A DNA stretch of 57,281 nucleotides from Pseudarthrobacter albicanus (GTDB taxonomy: Bacteria; Actinomycetota; Actinomycetes; Actinomycetales; Micrococcaceae): assembly GCF_018224015.1 (NCBI RefSeq), contig NZ_JAGPOT010000002.1:1-57281 (forward strand), given 5' to 3'. The notes beneath the pieces were generated by a model, which was not told the DNA's origin, made no database searches, and saw only the letters and a list, made by a program, of their open reading frames with translations. Below are positions 1-7,918 of this stretch, one piece after another; position 1 is the stretch's first letter, and every line of letters starts with the position of its first letter. The translations under genes were made by a program, and so were the position numbers.

Positions 1-208
1 GCCTGGCGCTTTCGTCCGCGGTGGGCACCATGATCCAGAGCCAGGCGTAGAACGCGAAGCCTGCGCCGCCGGCGAGGGCGGCCACCACCATGCCGATCCG
101 GACCATCCGCACCGGCCAGCCCAGATGGTTGGCGAGTCCTGCGCACACCCCGGCGATCACACGGTCGCTGCTGCGGACCAGCGGCGGGCGGGAAGGGGCG
201 GTTGTCAT
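1..208 (-). CDS. PspC-domain protein, N-terminal part (probable sensor kinase), cut by window edge
   Basis: Reading leftward from ATG at 208 there are 69 codons and the frame runs off the window, so only the N-terminus is seen. The visible protein is a PspC domain: a short basic start, then RVIAGVCAGLANHLGWPVRM, then one hydrophobic segment ending WIMVPTADE. In actinobacteria an N-terminal PspC domain followed by a histidine-kinase region is common next to the kind of PspC genes that diverge from it here, so a membrane stress-sensor kinase is likely. The kinase part itself is not in view. A TTGGAT hexamer lies 6 bases before the ATG, hinting at a leaderless start. Confidence 0.8.
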   Translation of the reverse strand, partial: MTTAPSRPPLVRSSDRVIAGVCAGLANHLGWPVRMVRIGMVVAALAGGAGFAFYAWLWIMVPTADESAR

Positions 209-218
209 GGGTTAATCC

Positions 219-287
219 AAGCATGCTTCAGGGTTCCCCGGAGGCGTTTCCGGCCGCAACCGGGGTCGGCTCAGGGACAGTTCAGGG
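219..287. promoter_or_regulatory. Divergent PspC intergenic region with palindrome and TCAGGG repeats
   Basis: The 124-base gap between two divergent PspC genes holds a 10-base palindrome, AAGCATGCTT (219-228), and three TCAGGG copies at 228-233, 271-276 and 282-287. The last two are spaced 11 bases, one helical turn. They could be binding sites for the partner response regulator; this is inference from position. Confidence 0.35.
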
Positions 288-332
288 TGGTCCCCGGTAG
301 AGCGGGATCCACGGAAACGGGAGGATCGAAGT

Positions 333-1886
333 ATGAATCCGCACACTCCGCACCCAGGTGAAGGCCAGGACCCCTCAGAGGCTCCCTCCGGCCTCCCCCA
401 CCACGCAACAGACCCGTCCGGCGGCACGCCTGCCGGCACTTCGGGCATTCCAGCCTCCGCCGCTCCGGGGGGAGGCGCCGACGGCGGGCCCGCTGCAGGA
501 GAGCCCCGGCCCGAGGCGCCGCCGCTCTATCCGCCGGGCGCCCCGGCCGGTCCCGGAACGCCACCCCCGCCGCCGTACTTCGGCGCGGCGCCTCCGCAGT
601 CCGGCGTCCAGCCGCAGAACTTCTTCGACTGGGTCCGCAGCCAGGGAATCCACCGCGGCCGTGAGCGCTGGATCGGCGGCGTCGCCAGCGGCATCGCCCA
701 ACGGTTCGGCATCGACCCCCTCATTGTCCGCGGCGTCCTGATCGTCCTGACGGTGTTCGCGGGCGTCGGCGTACTCCTCTACGGCCTCGCCTGGGCACTG
801 CTGCCCGAACCGGACGGACGCATCCACCTCCAGGAGGCCGGCGCAGGCCGGTGGACCGCCGGCATGACCGGAGCGCTGGTCACCACGGTCATCGGCTTCC
901 CGGGTCTCGGCGGCGGCGTATGGGGCTGGGAGGGGCACGGTTTCGGCGCCTTCGTCTGGACAGTCTTCTGGGTGGGGGGCGCCATCTACCTCATCTACTA
1001 CCTGACCCAGCGCAACAAGACCAGGAACGGGACCATCCCCATGGCCTCGCGCCACGAGCCCGGCGGCCCGGTAAGCCTGGGAAAAACAGCCAAAACAGCC
1101 AGCGCGGGCAGCACCGGCGCCGCCACCTTCGCCGCCCAGTCCCAGGGCCAGGGCCAGGGCCAGGCCTGGGGGCCGGGGACCGCAGGCCCCACGCCTCCCC
1201 CGCCCGGCGGCTACGGCCCGGTGCCCGGCGGAAGTCCTGCCCCGGCCGCTAGGCCCCGGAACCCGGGCCCCGGAACACCTGCCGTGGCGGTCACCGCCGG
1301 GCTGGCCCTGCTGGTGGGCGGCGGCATCAAGGCCCTGGACACCGCCCACGTGATCAATCTCGGTAACGCCGGCAACGCCGTGGTCTGGGCCGCCGGAGCG
1401 GCCGTCCTCGGCCTCGGGATCCTCTTCGCCGGGCTCAGGGGCCGCACCTCCGGCATCCTCGGCTTCTTCGCCGTCGTCGCCCTGATCCTCGGGGGGATCT
1501 TCAACGTGCTGCCGAACGCCGACAGGTTCCGCACCCAGAACGCCGACTGGACACCATCCGGCATGGAACAGGCCCGCAACGGCTTCGAGATCACTGGCGG
1601 GACCGGCACCGCAGACCTGACCCAGCTCGCCCTGAACCCGCCCCTGGGAACCGACGTCGTCGTTCCCATCCACGCGACGGCCAGCAACTTGACCGTGGTC
1701 ATCCCGGACACGGTGCCCGTGCACATCGAGGCGGACATGACCATGGGCAACCTCAACGAAGCCAACGGAAACCACAGCGGCATGACGACCCGGCAGAGCG
1801 ACTACAACGCAGGCAAGTCCGGAGCCCGGCTCGTCCTGAAAATCTCCGGCACCGTGAGCAATGTGACCATCCAGGAAAGGAACTGA
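333..1886 (+). CDS. PspC-domain multi-pass membrane protein with LiaF-like C-terminus
   Basis: 517 residues. The ATG at 333 follows a good ribosome site (GGGAGGA, 8 bases away). Domains in order: a Pro/Gly/Ala-rich tail (about 1-95), a PspC domain (about 100-165, with RERWIGGVASGIAQRFGID), a low-complexity linker (about 245-310), and further membrane segments near 175-230 and 315-395. The last 110 residues have no membrane segment and resemble the beta-rich extracytoplasmic end of LiaF/YvqF-type cell-envelope stress proteins. It is the first gene of a tight three-gene run (gaps of 1 and 3 bases). A role in sensing or damping envelope stress is inferred from the family. Confidence 0.8.
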   Translation: MNPHTPHPGEGQDPSEAPSGLPHHATDPSGGTPAGTSGIPASAAPGGGADGGPAAGEPRPEAPPLYPPGAPAGPGTPPPPPYFGAAPPQSGVQPQNFFDWVRSQGIHRGRERWIGGVASGIAQRFGIDPLIVRGVLIVLTVFAGVGVLLYGLAWALLPEPDGRIHLQEAGAGRWTAGMTGALVTTVIGFPGLGGGVWGWEGHGFGAFVWTVFWVGGAIYLIYYLTQRNKTRNGTIPMASRHEPGGPVSLGKTAKTASAGSTGAATFAAQSQGQGQGQAWGPGTAGPTPPPPGGYGPVPGGSPAPAARPRNPGPGTPAVAVTAGLALLVGGGIKALDTAHVINLGNAGNAVVWAAGAAVLGLGILFAGLRGRTSGILGFFAVVALILGGIFNVLPNADRFRTQNADWTPSGMEQARNGFEITGGTGTADLTQLALNPPLGTDVVVPIHATASNLTVVIPDTVPVHIEADMTMGNLNEANGNHSGMTTRQSDYNAGKSGARLVLKISGTVSNVTIQERN

Positions 1887-1887
1887 C

Positions 1888-2220
1888 ATGAGCAGCTATG
1901 ACCCGCCGGCAGGAAGTACGCCAGGATCGCCGGCTCCCCTCCAGCCCGAAGCGCAGGAACCGGAAGCGCCCAAAGGGCAGGCGCAGGCACAGCAAGTGCA
2001 GGACAGAGTCCGCTTGCCGGCCCGCGTCGGCACGGCGGTCTGGGGGCTGGTAGTGCTGGCCCTGGCCGCCCTGATCATCATCGCCGGGCTGGGCATTGTT
2101 GCCCTGGACGGAACCTATGTCCTGATCGGGCTGATGATCGGAGCCGGGGCCGCCCTGGTGGTCGGGGGCCTCCTGTCGGCCCGGGGACGTGACAAAGAAC
2201 CAACAAGAGGGAAGTCTTGA
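1888..2220 (+). CDS. Small two-helix membrane protein in PspC operon
   Basis: 110 residues, starting 1 base after the preceding stop, so it is very likely translated with its neighbour. The first 45 residues are polar and rich in Pro, Gln and Glu. Two hydrophobic stretches follow, roughly residues 48-70 and 75-100, and then a short basic tail. No named domain is recognised. Its fixed position between two PspC genes suggests a partner in the same membrane-stress system. A function beyond that cannot be read from the sequence. Confidence 0.75.
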   Translation: MSSYDPPAGSTPGSPAPLQPEAQEPEAPKGQAQAQQVQDRVRLPARVGTAVWGLVVLALAALIIIAGLGIVALDGTYVLIGLMIGAGAALVVGGLLSARGRDKEPTRGKS

Positions 2221-2223
2221 ACC

Positions 2224-2478
2224 ATGGATAAGTTCTTCAGCACCGTCAGGGGCCTTGGCCTGAAACGTGGACCGCAGCGCTGGCTGGGCGGGGTCTGCGG
2301 CGGGATCGCAGCCAAACTGAACGTGGATGTGGCCTACGTCCGGATCGCGTTCCTGCTGCTGGGCCTGCTCCCCGGGCCCGCCTTCGTCGTCTACCTCGCG
2401 GCGTGGCTGTTGCTGCCGGACCAGCGCAACGCCATCGCCCTCGAATCCTTCCTCGCGAAGCGCTCCAACCGGCCCTGA
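2224..2478 (+). CDS. Stand-alone PspC-domain protein
   Basis: 84 residues, almost entirely one PspC domain: a short N-terminus, the motif RWLGGVCGGIAAKLNVD, a hydrophobic segment and the ending AAWLLLPDQRN. The start ATG lies 3 bases after the upstream stop, and the upstream coding end (AGAGGGAAG) supplies a ribosome site. It is the third PspC unit in this cassette. A strong hairpin follows the gene and probably ends the operon. Confidence 0.85.
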   Translation: MDKFFSTVRGLGLKRGPQRWLGGVCGGIAAKLNVDVAYVRIAFLLLGLLPGPAFVVYLAAWLLLPDQRNAIALESFLAKRSNRP

Positions 2479-2554
2479 CGGCCGCTTGGCCGCCACAGCC
2501 TCCGGACCCGGCCGCCGCCCGGCCGCCCAGGTCCTGGCCGGGACCGAGACCCTG

Positions 2555-2581
2555 ATGCCCCTGCCACGACGGCAGGGGCAT
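2555..2581 (+). terminator. Hairpin terminator after PspC operon
   Basis: Perfect 11-base arms ATGCCCCTGCC (2555-2565) and GGCAGGGGCAT (2571-2581) with a 5-base loop. There is no T-run afterwards, which is common for actinobacterial hairpin terminators. It sits between the PspC run and pfkA. Confidence 0.6.
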
Positions 2582-2686
2582 GTCCTGTAACCGTTTGTGT
2601 CGTGGCCCACACGCCCCACTAGACTCTAGGTGAGCTCAGCGTGGCGCTCTGCCTGTATACCTTCGAACCAGGATTTGAGCCGAGAC

Positions 2687-3712
2687 ATGAAAATTGGAAT
2701 CCTCACCAGCGGCGGAGACTGCCCCGGACTGAACGCCGTCATCCGTGGCGCCGTCCTCAAGGGCATCGCCGTCCACGGCCAGGAATTCGTGGGGTTCCTG
2801 GACGGCTGGCGCGGCGTCGTCGAGGGCGACACCATCGACATCCCCCGCGCCATGGTGCGGGGCATCGCGAAGCAGGGCGGCACCATCCTGGGGACGTCCC
2901 GCACCAACCCCTTCGATAACGGCGGCGGCCCCGACGTCATCAAGGCCAACATGGACCGGCTGGGCATTGACGCCATCATCGCCATCGGCGGGGAAGGCAC
3001 CCTGGCCGCGGCGAAGCGGCTGACCGACGCCGGACTGAAGATCGTCGGAGTCCCGAAGACCGTCGACAACGACCTCGACGCCACCGACTACACCTTCGGC
3101 TTCGACACCGCCGTAGAGATCGCCACCGAGGCGATCGACCGCCTGCGCACCACGGGCGAATCCCACCACCGCTGCATGATCGCCGAGGTCATGGGCCGGC
3201 ACGTGGGCTGGATCGCGCTGCACGCCGGCATGGCCTCGGGCGCGCATGCCATCCTGATCCCGGAGCAGAAGGCCTCGATGGACCAGATCACCGAGTGGGT
3301 CCTCGCGGCCCGGGACCGCGGCCGCGCGCCGCTCGTGGTCGTGGCCGAGGGGTTCGTCCCCGAAGGCCAGGAGACGCCGCACTCCGAACGCGGCCTGGAC
3401 ACCTTCGGGCGCCCGCGCCTCGGGGGCATCGCCGAGCTGCTGGCCCCCGAGCTGGAAGCCCGGACGGGCATCGAGACCCGGGCCACGGTGCTCGGCCACA
3501 TCCAGCGCGGCGGGGTTCCGACCGCCTTCGACCGGGTCCTGGCCACCCGCCTGGGCATGGCCGCCATCGACTCGGTGGTGGACCGGCGCTGGGGCACCAT
3601 GGTGTCCCTCAACGGCACCGACATCGTGCACGTCGGCTTCGAGGCAGCACTTGGCAACGTGAAGGCGGTCCCGCAGGACCGCTACGATGAGGCCGCGGTC
3701 CTTTTCGGCTGA
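2687..3712 (+). CDS. pfkA: ATP-dependent 6-phosphofructokinase
   Basis: 341 residues from the ATG at 2687. An upstream in-frame ATG at 2630 would add 19 non-conserved residues and was not chosen. The enzyme phosphorylates fructose 6-phosphate to the 1,6-bisphosphate in glycolysis. Seen: the N-terminal TSGGDCPGLNAVIRG nucleotide loop, GGEGT at 101-105, PKTVDND at 123-129 and the catalytic Asp in that motif. The residue at the E. coli-104 position is Gly, typical of ATP users, while position 124 is Lys, the state usual in pyrophosphate users. This mix is known in actinobacterial group III enzymes, so ATP is the expected donor. A possible -10 box, TATACC, lies near 2656. Confidence 0.93.
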   Translation: MKIGILTSGGDCPGLNAVIRGAVLKGIAVHGQEFVGFLDGWRGVVEGDTIDIPRAMVRGIAKQGGTILGTSRTNPFDNGGGPDVIKANMDRLGIDAIIAIGGEGTLAAAKRLTDAGLKIVGVPKTVDNDLDATDYTFGFDTAVEIATEAIDRLRTTGESHHRCMIAEVMGRHVGWIALHAGMASGAHAILIPEQKASMDQITEWVLAARDRGRAPLVVVAEGFVPEGQETPHSERGLDTFGRPRLGGIAELLAPELEARTGIETRATVLGHIQRGGVPTAFDRVLATRLGMAAIDSVVDRRWGTMVSLNGTDIVHVGFEAALGNVKAVPQDRYDEAAVLFG

Positions 3713-3777
3713 TGCTGCTTCGGCCAGGCGCGGCCAGGAGCGCTTCAGCCCGCCGCGGGCGGGCCCCCGCCGGTGGG

Positions 3778-3783
3778 TAGGGT
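3778..3783 (+). promoter_or_regulatory. Candidate leaderless -10 box (GNAT gene)
   Basis: TAGGGT, then exactly 6 bases, then the ATG at 3790. No Shine-Dalgarno sequence is visible for this gene. Confidence 0.45.
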
Positions 3784-3789
3784 TGAGTC

Positions 3790-4497
3790 ATGACTCTTGA
3801 GCCCGGTTCCGCAGACATCATCCAGCTTGCGTGGGCGCGGCATCTGGGATTCGACGACGCCGACTTCGCCGCCGCCGCCGGCGCCCGGCTCACCCGTGCG
3901 GATGATTCGCGCCGCTCGGTCGACTTCGTCCGGCTGTTCGGCAGTTCCGCCCTTGTCGGGCCGCAGTGGGCGCTCGATGCCGCCGCCGGGATCCCTGACG
4001 AGGAGCTCGCCCAGCATGTCACCCTCCTGACCATCACCCGGCCGCACGGCGGGCACGGCCTGGGTGCGGCGGCACTCTTCTTTGCCGATGAGCTGCCCCT
4101 GCTGCAGCCCGCCGAAGAACTCACCGTCTCGCACGGGAACCCCGAGGCCGTGGAGCTGGAAGGCCGCTGCCCACCCGATGATGTGAATGAGGTCCGCCTG
4201 TCCGGGCTGCCGCACCGCTTCACCATCATGCGCGACGACGGCGGGCCGGTGCCCGTGGCTTGCGGCGCCTATGCGGAATGGGAGGGGATCCTGGCGGACC
4301 TCGGCGTGCTCGTGGACCCGGACTGGCGCCGCCGCGGGCTGGGCTCGCTGGCCGCCTCGATCGCGGCCCACGAGGCGCTGGCCTCGGGGCTGACACTCCA
4401 GTGGCGCTCCGATGTGAGCAACAAGGGATCACTGGCCATCGCCCGGAGCCTGGGCTTCGCTGCCGGCGGCATCCTGACCAGCGTGCGGCTGGGCTGA
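3790..4497 (+). CDS. GNAT-family N-acetyltransferase
   Basis: 235 residues. The C-terminal half shows the GNAT acetyl-CoA site: LGVLVDPDWRRRGLGSLAAS around residues 170-190, followed by the beta-bulge and SNKGSLAIARSLGFAAGG, the usual C-terminal signature. The N-terminal half is a less typical extension. The substrate is unknown. The gene stands alone and converges on the drug exporter, whose stop lies 18 bases beyond this stop. Other acetyl-CoA-dependent acyltransferase activities cannot be excluded. Confidence 0.8.
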   Translation: MTLEPGSADIIQLAWARHLGFDDADFAAAAGARLTRADDSRRSVDFVRLFGSSALVGPQWALDAAAGIPDEELAQHVTLLTITRPHGGHGLGAAALFFADELPLLQPAEELTVSHGNPEAVELEGRCPPDDVNEVRLSGLPHRFTIMRDDGGPVPVACGAYAEWEGILADLGVLVDPDWRRRGLGSLAASIAAHEALASGLTLQWRSDVSNKGSLAIARSLGFAAGGILTSVRLG

Positions 4498-4515
4498 CCC
4501 GGATGCCTGCCTGCG

Positions 4516-6075
4516 TCAGCCGGGTTTGACCTGGGGCCGCCCGCCGTCTGACGTCCCGGCAGCGCCGGCCGCAGAAGCGCCGGCAGCAGCGCCGGGCGTC
4601 CCCCAGCCCTTCACCGGCTTGGGCTTGGCGAAGAACAGGACCGCGGCCGCGCCGAGCAGGATCACGGCGGCCGGCAGCAGGATCGACTGGCCCATCGCCG
4701 TCGAGAATCCCGCGTGGAGCGGCTCGGGCAGCGAGCCGCCGAAGGCCATCGGGCTGGCCTGGCCGGATGCTCCCGGGGCTGCGGGAAGTTCCGCCGCGAG
4801 CCGGGCCTGGATCAGGACCGCGATCGCGGCGCTGCCGAGGACCGCACCGATCTGCCGGGTGGTGTTGTACACGCCGGAGCCGGCCCCCGCCTGCCGGGGC
4901 GGCAGGTTGCGGGTGGCGGTGGAGCTCAGGGGCGCCCAGATGCCGGCGTTCGCGAATCCCAGCACGGCGCTCGGGAGCAGGAACAGCCAGATCGGCGTGT
5001 CCGGGTGCATCAGGGCGGCGTTCCAGAACAGCGCCGCCGACATCAGGAGCAGGCCGCCCACGGTGATGTACTTCGGGTTGACCCGGTCGATGATCTTGCC
5101 GACGGCGGGTGCGAGTCCTCCCGAGATCAGCGCCATCGGGACCATCATGAGGGCCGACTGGGTGGGGGTCAGGCCGCGGACGATCTGGTAGTAGAAGATC
5201 AGCGGGAGGCTGAAGGCCGTGACCGTGAAGCCCACGGTGGTGATGCCGATGTTGGCCAGCGAGAAGTTGCGGTCCTTGAACAGGCCCAGCGGCAGCAGCG
5301 GTTCGCCGTCATAGAACTGCGGGTTCATCCGCTGCCAGACCACGAACGCCGCCAGGACGAGGATCCCGGCGATGATCAGTCCCCAGACCGTGACGGGGCC
5401 GGTGATGGTGCCCCAGTTGAACGTCTCGCCTTCCTGGATGCCGAACACCAGCAGGAACAGCCCGACGGCGCTGAGCAGCACGCCGGGGATGTCGAACTTG
5501 TGCGGGTGGGTGCTCAGCGTGGGGACGAAGCGCAGGGCAAGGAAGAAGCCCGCGATGCCCACCGGAACGTTGATGAAGAAGATCCATTCCCAGCCCAGCC
5601 CGTCCACGAGGACGCCGCCCAGGATCGGGCCCACCAGGGTCGCGATGCCGGCCGTGGAGCCCCAGATGCCCATGGCGGCGCCGCGGCGGTCCGGCGGGAA
5701 GATCCGGGTGATGACCGCCATGGTCTGCGGCGTCATGAGCGCGGCTCCCAGGCCTTGGAGCACCCGGGCCTCGATCAGGGTCTGGACGTCACCGGACAGC
5801 CCGCACCAGAGCGAGGCGACGGTGAAGACCACCAGGCCGGAGAGGTAGAGCTTCTTAGGGCCGAAGCGGTCACCGAGCCGGCCGGTGATCAGCAGCGGGA
5901 CGGCGTAGGCGAGCAGGTACGCGCTCGTCACCCAGATCACCGAATTGATGTCGGCGTCCAGGCCTTCCATGATGCGTGGATTGGCCACCGAGACGATGGT
6001 GGTGTCGATCAGGATCATGAAGAAGCCGATCACCAGGGACCAAAGGGCAGGCCACGGCCTGGTTACGTTTTCCAT
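4516..6075 (-). CDS. MFS multidrug exporter, DHA2 (EmrB/QacA) family
   Basis: 519 residues from the ATG at 6075. The longer in-frame start at 6180 adds an Arg/His-rich stretch encoded by a DNA repeat and was rejected; an AAGGAA ribosome site precedes 6075. The protein has about 14 hydrophobic segments. It carries motif A between the second and third helices (GRLGDRFGPKKLYL) and a motif-C region near GSTAGIATLVGPILGG. The family exports cationic drugs, dyes or antiseptics in exchange for protons; the substrate here is unknown. The C-terminal tail is Ala/Gly-rich. Two 24-base tandem repeats lie just upstream and could bind a regulator. Confidence 0.88.
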   Translation of the reverse strand: MENVTRPWPALWSLVIGFFMILIDTTIVSVANPRIMEGLDADINSVIWVTSAYLLAYAVPLLITGRLGDRFGPKKLYLSGLVVFTVASLWCGLSGDVQTLIEARVLQGLGAALMTPQTMAVITRIFPPDRRGAAMGIWGSTAGIATLVGPILGGVLVDGLGWEWIFFINVPVGIAGFFLALRFVPTLSTHPHKFDIPGVLLSAVGLFLLVFGIQEGETFNWGTITGPVTVWGLIIAGILVLAAFVVWQRMNPQFYDGEPLLPLGLFKDRNFSLANIGITTVGFTVTAFSLPLIFYYQIVRGLTPTQSALMMVPMALISGGLAPAVGKIIDRVNPKYITVGGLLLMSAALFWNAALMHPDTPIWLFLLPSAVLGFANAGIWAPLSSTATRNLPPRQAGAGSGVYNTTRQIGAVLGSAAIAVLIQARLAAELPAAPGASGQASPMAFGGSLPEPLHAGFSTAMGQSILLPAAVILLGAAAVLFFAKPKPVKGWGTPGAAAGASAAGAAGTSDGGRPQVKPG

Positions 6076-6089
6076 GGGATTCCTTATTA

Positions 6090-6137
6090 TGTTGTGACGT
6101 CTGCTGTGATGCCTGTTGTGACGTCTGTTGCGATGCC
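6090..6137. repeat. 24-base tandem repeat upstream of exporter
   Basis: Two head-to-tail 24-base units (6090-6113 and 6114-6137) differ at only two positions. Each contains the palindromic core GACGTC. They begin 15 bases before the exporter start codon, where an operator would be expected. No regulator gene is adjacent. Confidence 0.6.
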
Positions 6138-6195
6138 TGTTACCGCGGCGGGGCCATGCGGGTCGGGACTGCCACGGCAATCCGCCGGAACGGAG

Positions 6196-6391
6196 CTACT
6201 CCTGCAGCCCCTTGAGCCGGTGGCCCAGCAGATCAACCACGACGTCGGCCGGCAGGTTGTAGGCCCCGGCGACCGCCAGCGGAAAGGCGGGATACCGGTT
6301 GACAGGGTTGGCGCGCATGTCCTGCAGCCGCCGGGTGAGCGCTTCCCGGCCGGCCAGCCCCGAGGGTAAGCCGAAGGTCAGCCGAAGGTCA
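6196..6391 (-). pseudogene. Detached C-terminal coding segment of the ankyrin gene
   Basis: About 58 codons after the ankyrin stop remain open in a shifted frame and end in TAG at 6196. Nearly every third base is G or C, as in real genes here, and the peptide looks natural (LPADVVVDLLGHRLKGLQE at the end). Removing the 22 bases of two 11-base repeat units (6370-6391) joins it in frame to the ankyrin ORF, giving exactly 200 codons including the stop. This suggests a duplication that cut a longer gene, though a separate small gene with an unseen start is possible. No domain is recognised. Confidence 0.5.
6370..6391. repeat. 11-base tandem repeat at ankyrin stop
   Basis: Two perfect copies of an 11-base unit (6370-6380 and 6381-6391) followed by a partial third (6392-6400). 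The stop codon of the ankyrin ORF (6389-6391) lies inside the repeat. Confidence 0.8.
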
Positions 6392-6817
6392 GCCGAAGAG
6401 GGCCAGGATGTCTGCCCGCGCGAACATCTGCGCGGCGACCCGGGCGGAGGGGGTCCCCGCATCCGCGTCCGCGCCGGCGTCGAGCAGCTCGCGGGCCACG
6501 TCCGTGTAGCCCTTGAACACCGCCCCGGCCAGGGGCGTCTGGCCCCGGTCGTTGGCGGCATTGGCGTCGCCGCCGTGCTGCAGGATCAGCCGGACCGTAT
6601 CCAGGTGGCCGTGGTAGGCCGCGAGCATGAGCAGGGAGTCCCCGGCGGCATTGGTCAGGTTGGCGGGGGCCCCCGCTGCCAGGTGGCTGCCGAGCAGCTC
6701 CGAGTTGCCTTCACGCGCCGCGTCGAAGAGCGCATGGGCCAAGGCCAGCGTCTCGTCATCGGGTCCGCCGGCGGCGCCGGGCGGGTTATCGTCATTGCCC
6801 AAGTCGTCATTGCTCAA
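6389..6817 (-). CDS. Ankyrin-repeat protein (probably truncated)
   Basis: 142 residues from a TTG start at 6817 that overlaps the ygfZ stop by 4 bases, so the two are translationally coupled. Residues about 20-140 form three to four ankyrin repeats, for example GDSLLMLAAYHGHLDTVRL and GQTPLAGAVFKGYTDVAREL. Ankyrin repeats bind other proteins; the partner is unknown. There is no signal peptide or membrane segment. The stop lies in an 11-base tandem repeat, and coding sequence continues beyond it in another frame (see 6196-6391). Confidence 0.8.
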   Translation of the reverse strand: MSNDDLGNDDNPPGAAGGPDDETLALAHALFDAAREGNSELLGSHLAAGAPANLTNAAGDSLLMLAAYHGHLDTVRLILQHGGDANAANDRGQTPLAGAVFKGYTDVARELLDAGADADAGTPSARVAAQMFARADILALFG

Positions 6818-7896
6818 TGCGTCCCCCTCAGGAATCCAGTCTGGCGCCCCACGACCTGCCCGGCGTCGGGAGCCACGATGACTTCCTGCGCCGCGGTGTA
6901 GGGCTCTTCCCCGTCAAGGACCGTCAGGACCTGGTCCGGGGCGACGGACCGCTTGATGACGGCCAGGGCCACGGGGCCCATCTCGTAGTGCTGCGCCACC
7001 GAGGTCACGGTGCCGACCTTGCGGTCTCCGGCGCGGACCTCGCTGCCGGCGGCGGGCGTGGTGTGCTGCGAGCCGTCGAGCTGCAGGAACACCAGGCGCC
7101 GCGGCGGGTGGCCCAGGTTGTGGACGCGGGCGATGGTTTCCTGGCCCTTGTAGCAGCCCTTGGCCAGGTGCACGGCGGTGCGCAGCAGGTCGAGTTCGTG
7201 CGGGATGGTCTTGTCATCGGTTTCCGCGCCCCACCGGGGGCGCCAGGCCGCGATGCGCAGCGCCTCGGCGGCCCAGGCGCCCGCCAGCGGCCGCCCGTCC
7301 GCCGTCGCCTCGAGGTCAGCGGCCGGGACCAGGTATTCGAACCACGGCCGTTCCAGGCCCGGGTGTGCCTCCTCGCCCACCACGGCGTAGGAGTAGCCGC
7401 CGGGGCCGACGTGAGGCCAGGGGTCCTCCCAGACGAGCAGCTGCGCCCACTCCGGGACGCGGCGGGTGGCGCCGAGCACCGCCCAGTCCGCGGAAACGTC
7501 GGCGATCTCGACCCGGAGCATGAACTTCATCCTGGTGAGCCACTCGGCCAGCGGCGCCGCCTCGGCGGCCTCGACGATCAGCCAGGTGGTCCCGCCGTCG
7601 TCCACCACCCTGGCGTCGAATTCAATCCTGCCCTGCACGCTGAGCAGCAGCAGTTCGCTGGACTGGCCGGGGGCGAGGCCGGTGAGCTGCTGGGAGGACA
7701 GCGTGTTGAGCCAGCTCAGCCGGTCCGGCCCAGTGACGGTGACGACACCGCGGCAGGACAGGTCCACGACGGCGGTGCCGGCGGCCAGCGCCCGCTGCTC
7801 GCGCAGCGGCTCGCCGTAGTGGGATGCGACGCCGGCGTCGGCGCCGCCGGCCTCGACGGCGCCCGGGCGCGACAGCAGGGGGCTCTTGGTAGTCAT
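6814..7896 (-). CDS. ygfZ: Folate-binding YgfZ/GcvT-like Fe-S maintenance protein
   Basis: 360 residues, ATG at 7896. The family signature with its single conserved Cys is present (LAKGCYKGQETIARVHNLG), within an aminomethyltransferase-like fold. E. coli YgfZ uses folate to help build or repair iron-sulfur enzymes; this role is inferred by family. A GAGGA ribosome site lies about 11 bases upstream. The stop overlaps the TTG start of the ankyrin gene, an unusual coupling. The flavodoxin gene lies 22 bases upstream on the same strand, so the three probably form one transcript. Confidence 0.88.
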   Translation of the reverse strand: MTTKSPLLSRPGAVEAGGADAGVASHYGEPLREQRALAAGTAVVDLSCRGVVTVTGPDRLSWLNTLSSQQLTGLAPGQSSELLLLSVQGRIEFDARVVDDGGTTWLIVEAAEAAPLAEWLTRMKFMLRVEIADVSADWAVLGATRRVPEWAQLLVWEDPWPHVGPGGYSYAVVGEEAHPGLERPWFEYLVPAADLEATADGRPLAGAWAAEALRIAAWRPRWGAETDDKTIPHELDLLRTAVHLAKGCYKGQETIARVHNLGHPPRRLVFLQLDGSQHTTPAAGSEVRAGDRKVGTVTSVAQHYEMGPVALAVIKRSVAPDQVLTVLDGEEPYTAAQEVIVAPDAGQVVGRQTGFLRGTH

Positions 7897-7918
7897 ATGT
7901 AGTAGAAGTCCTCAGGGT

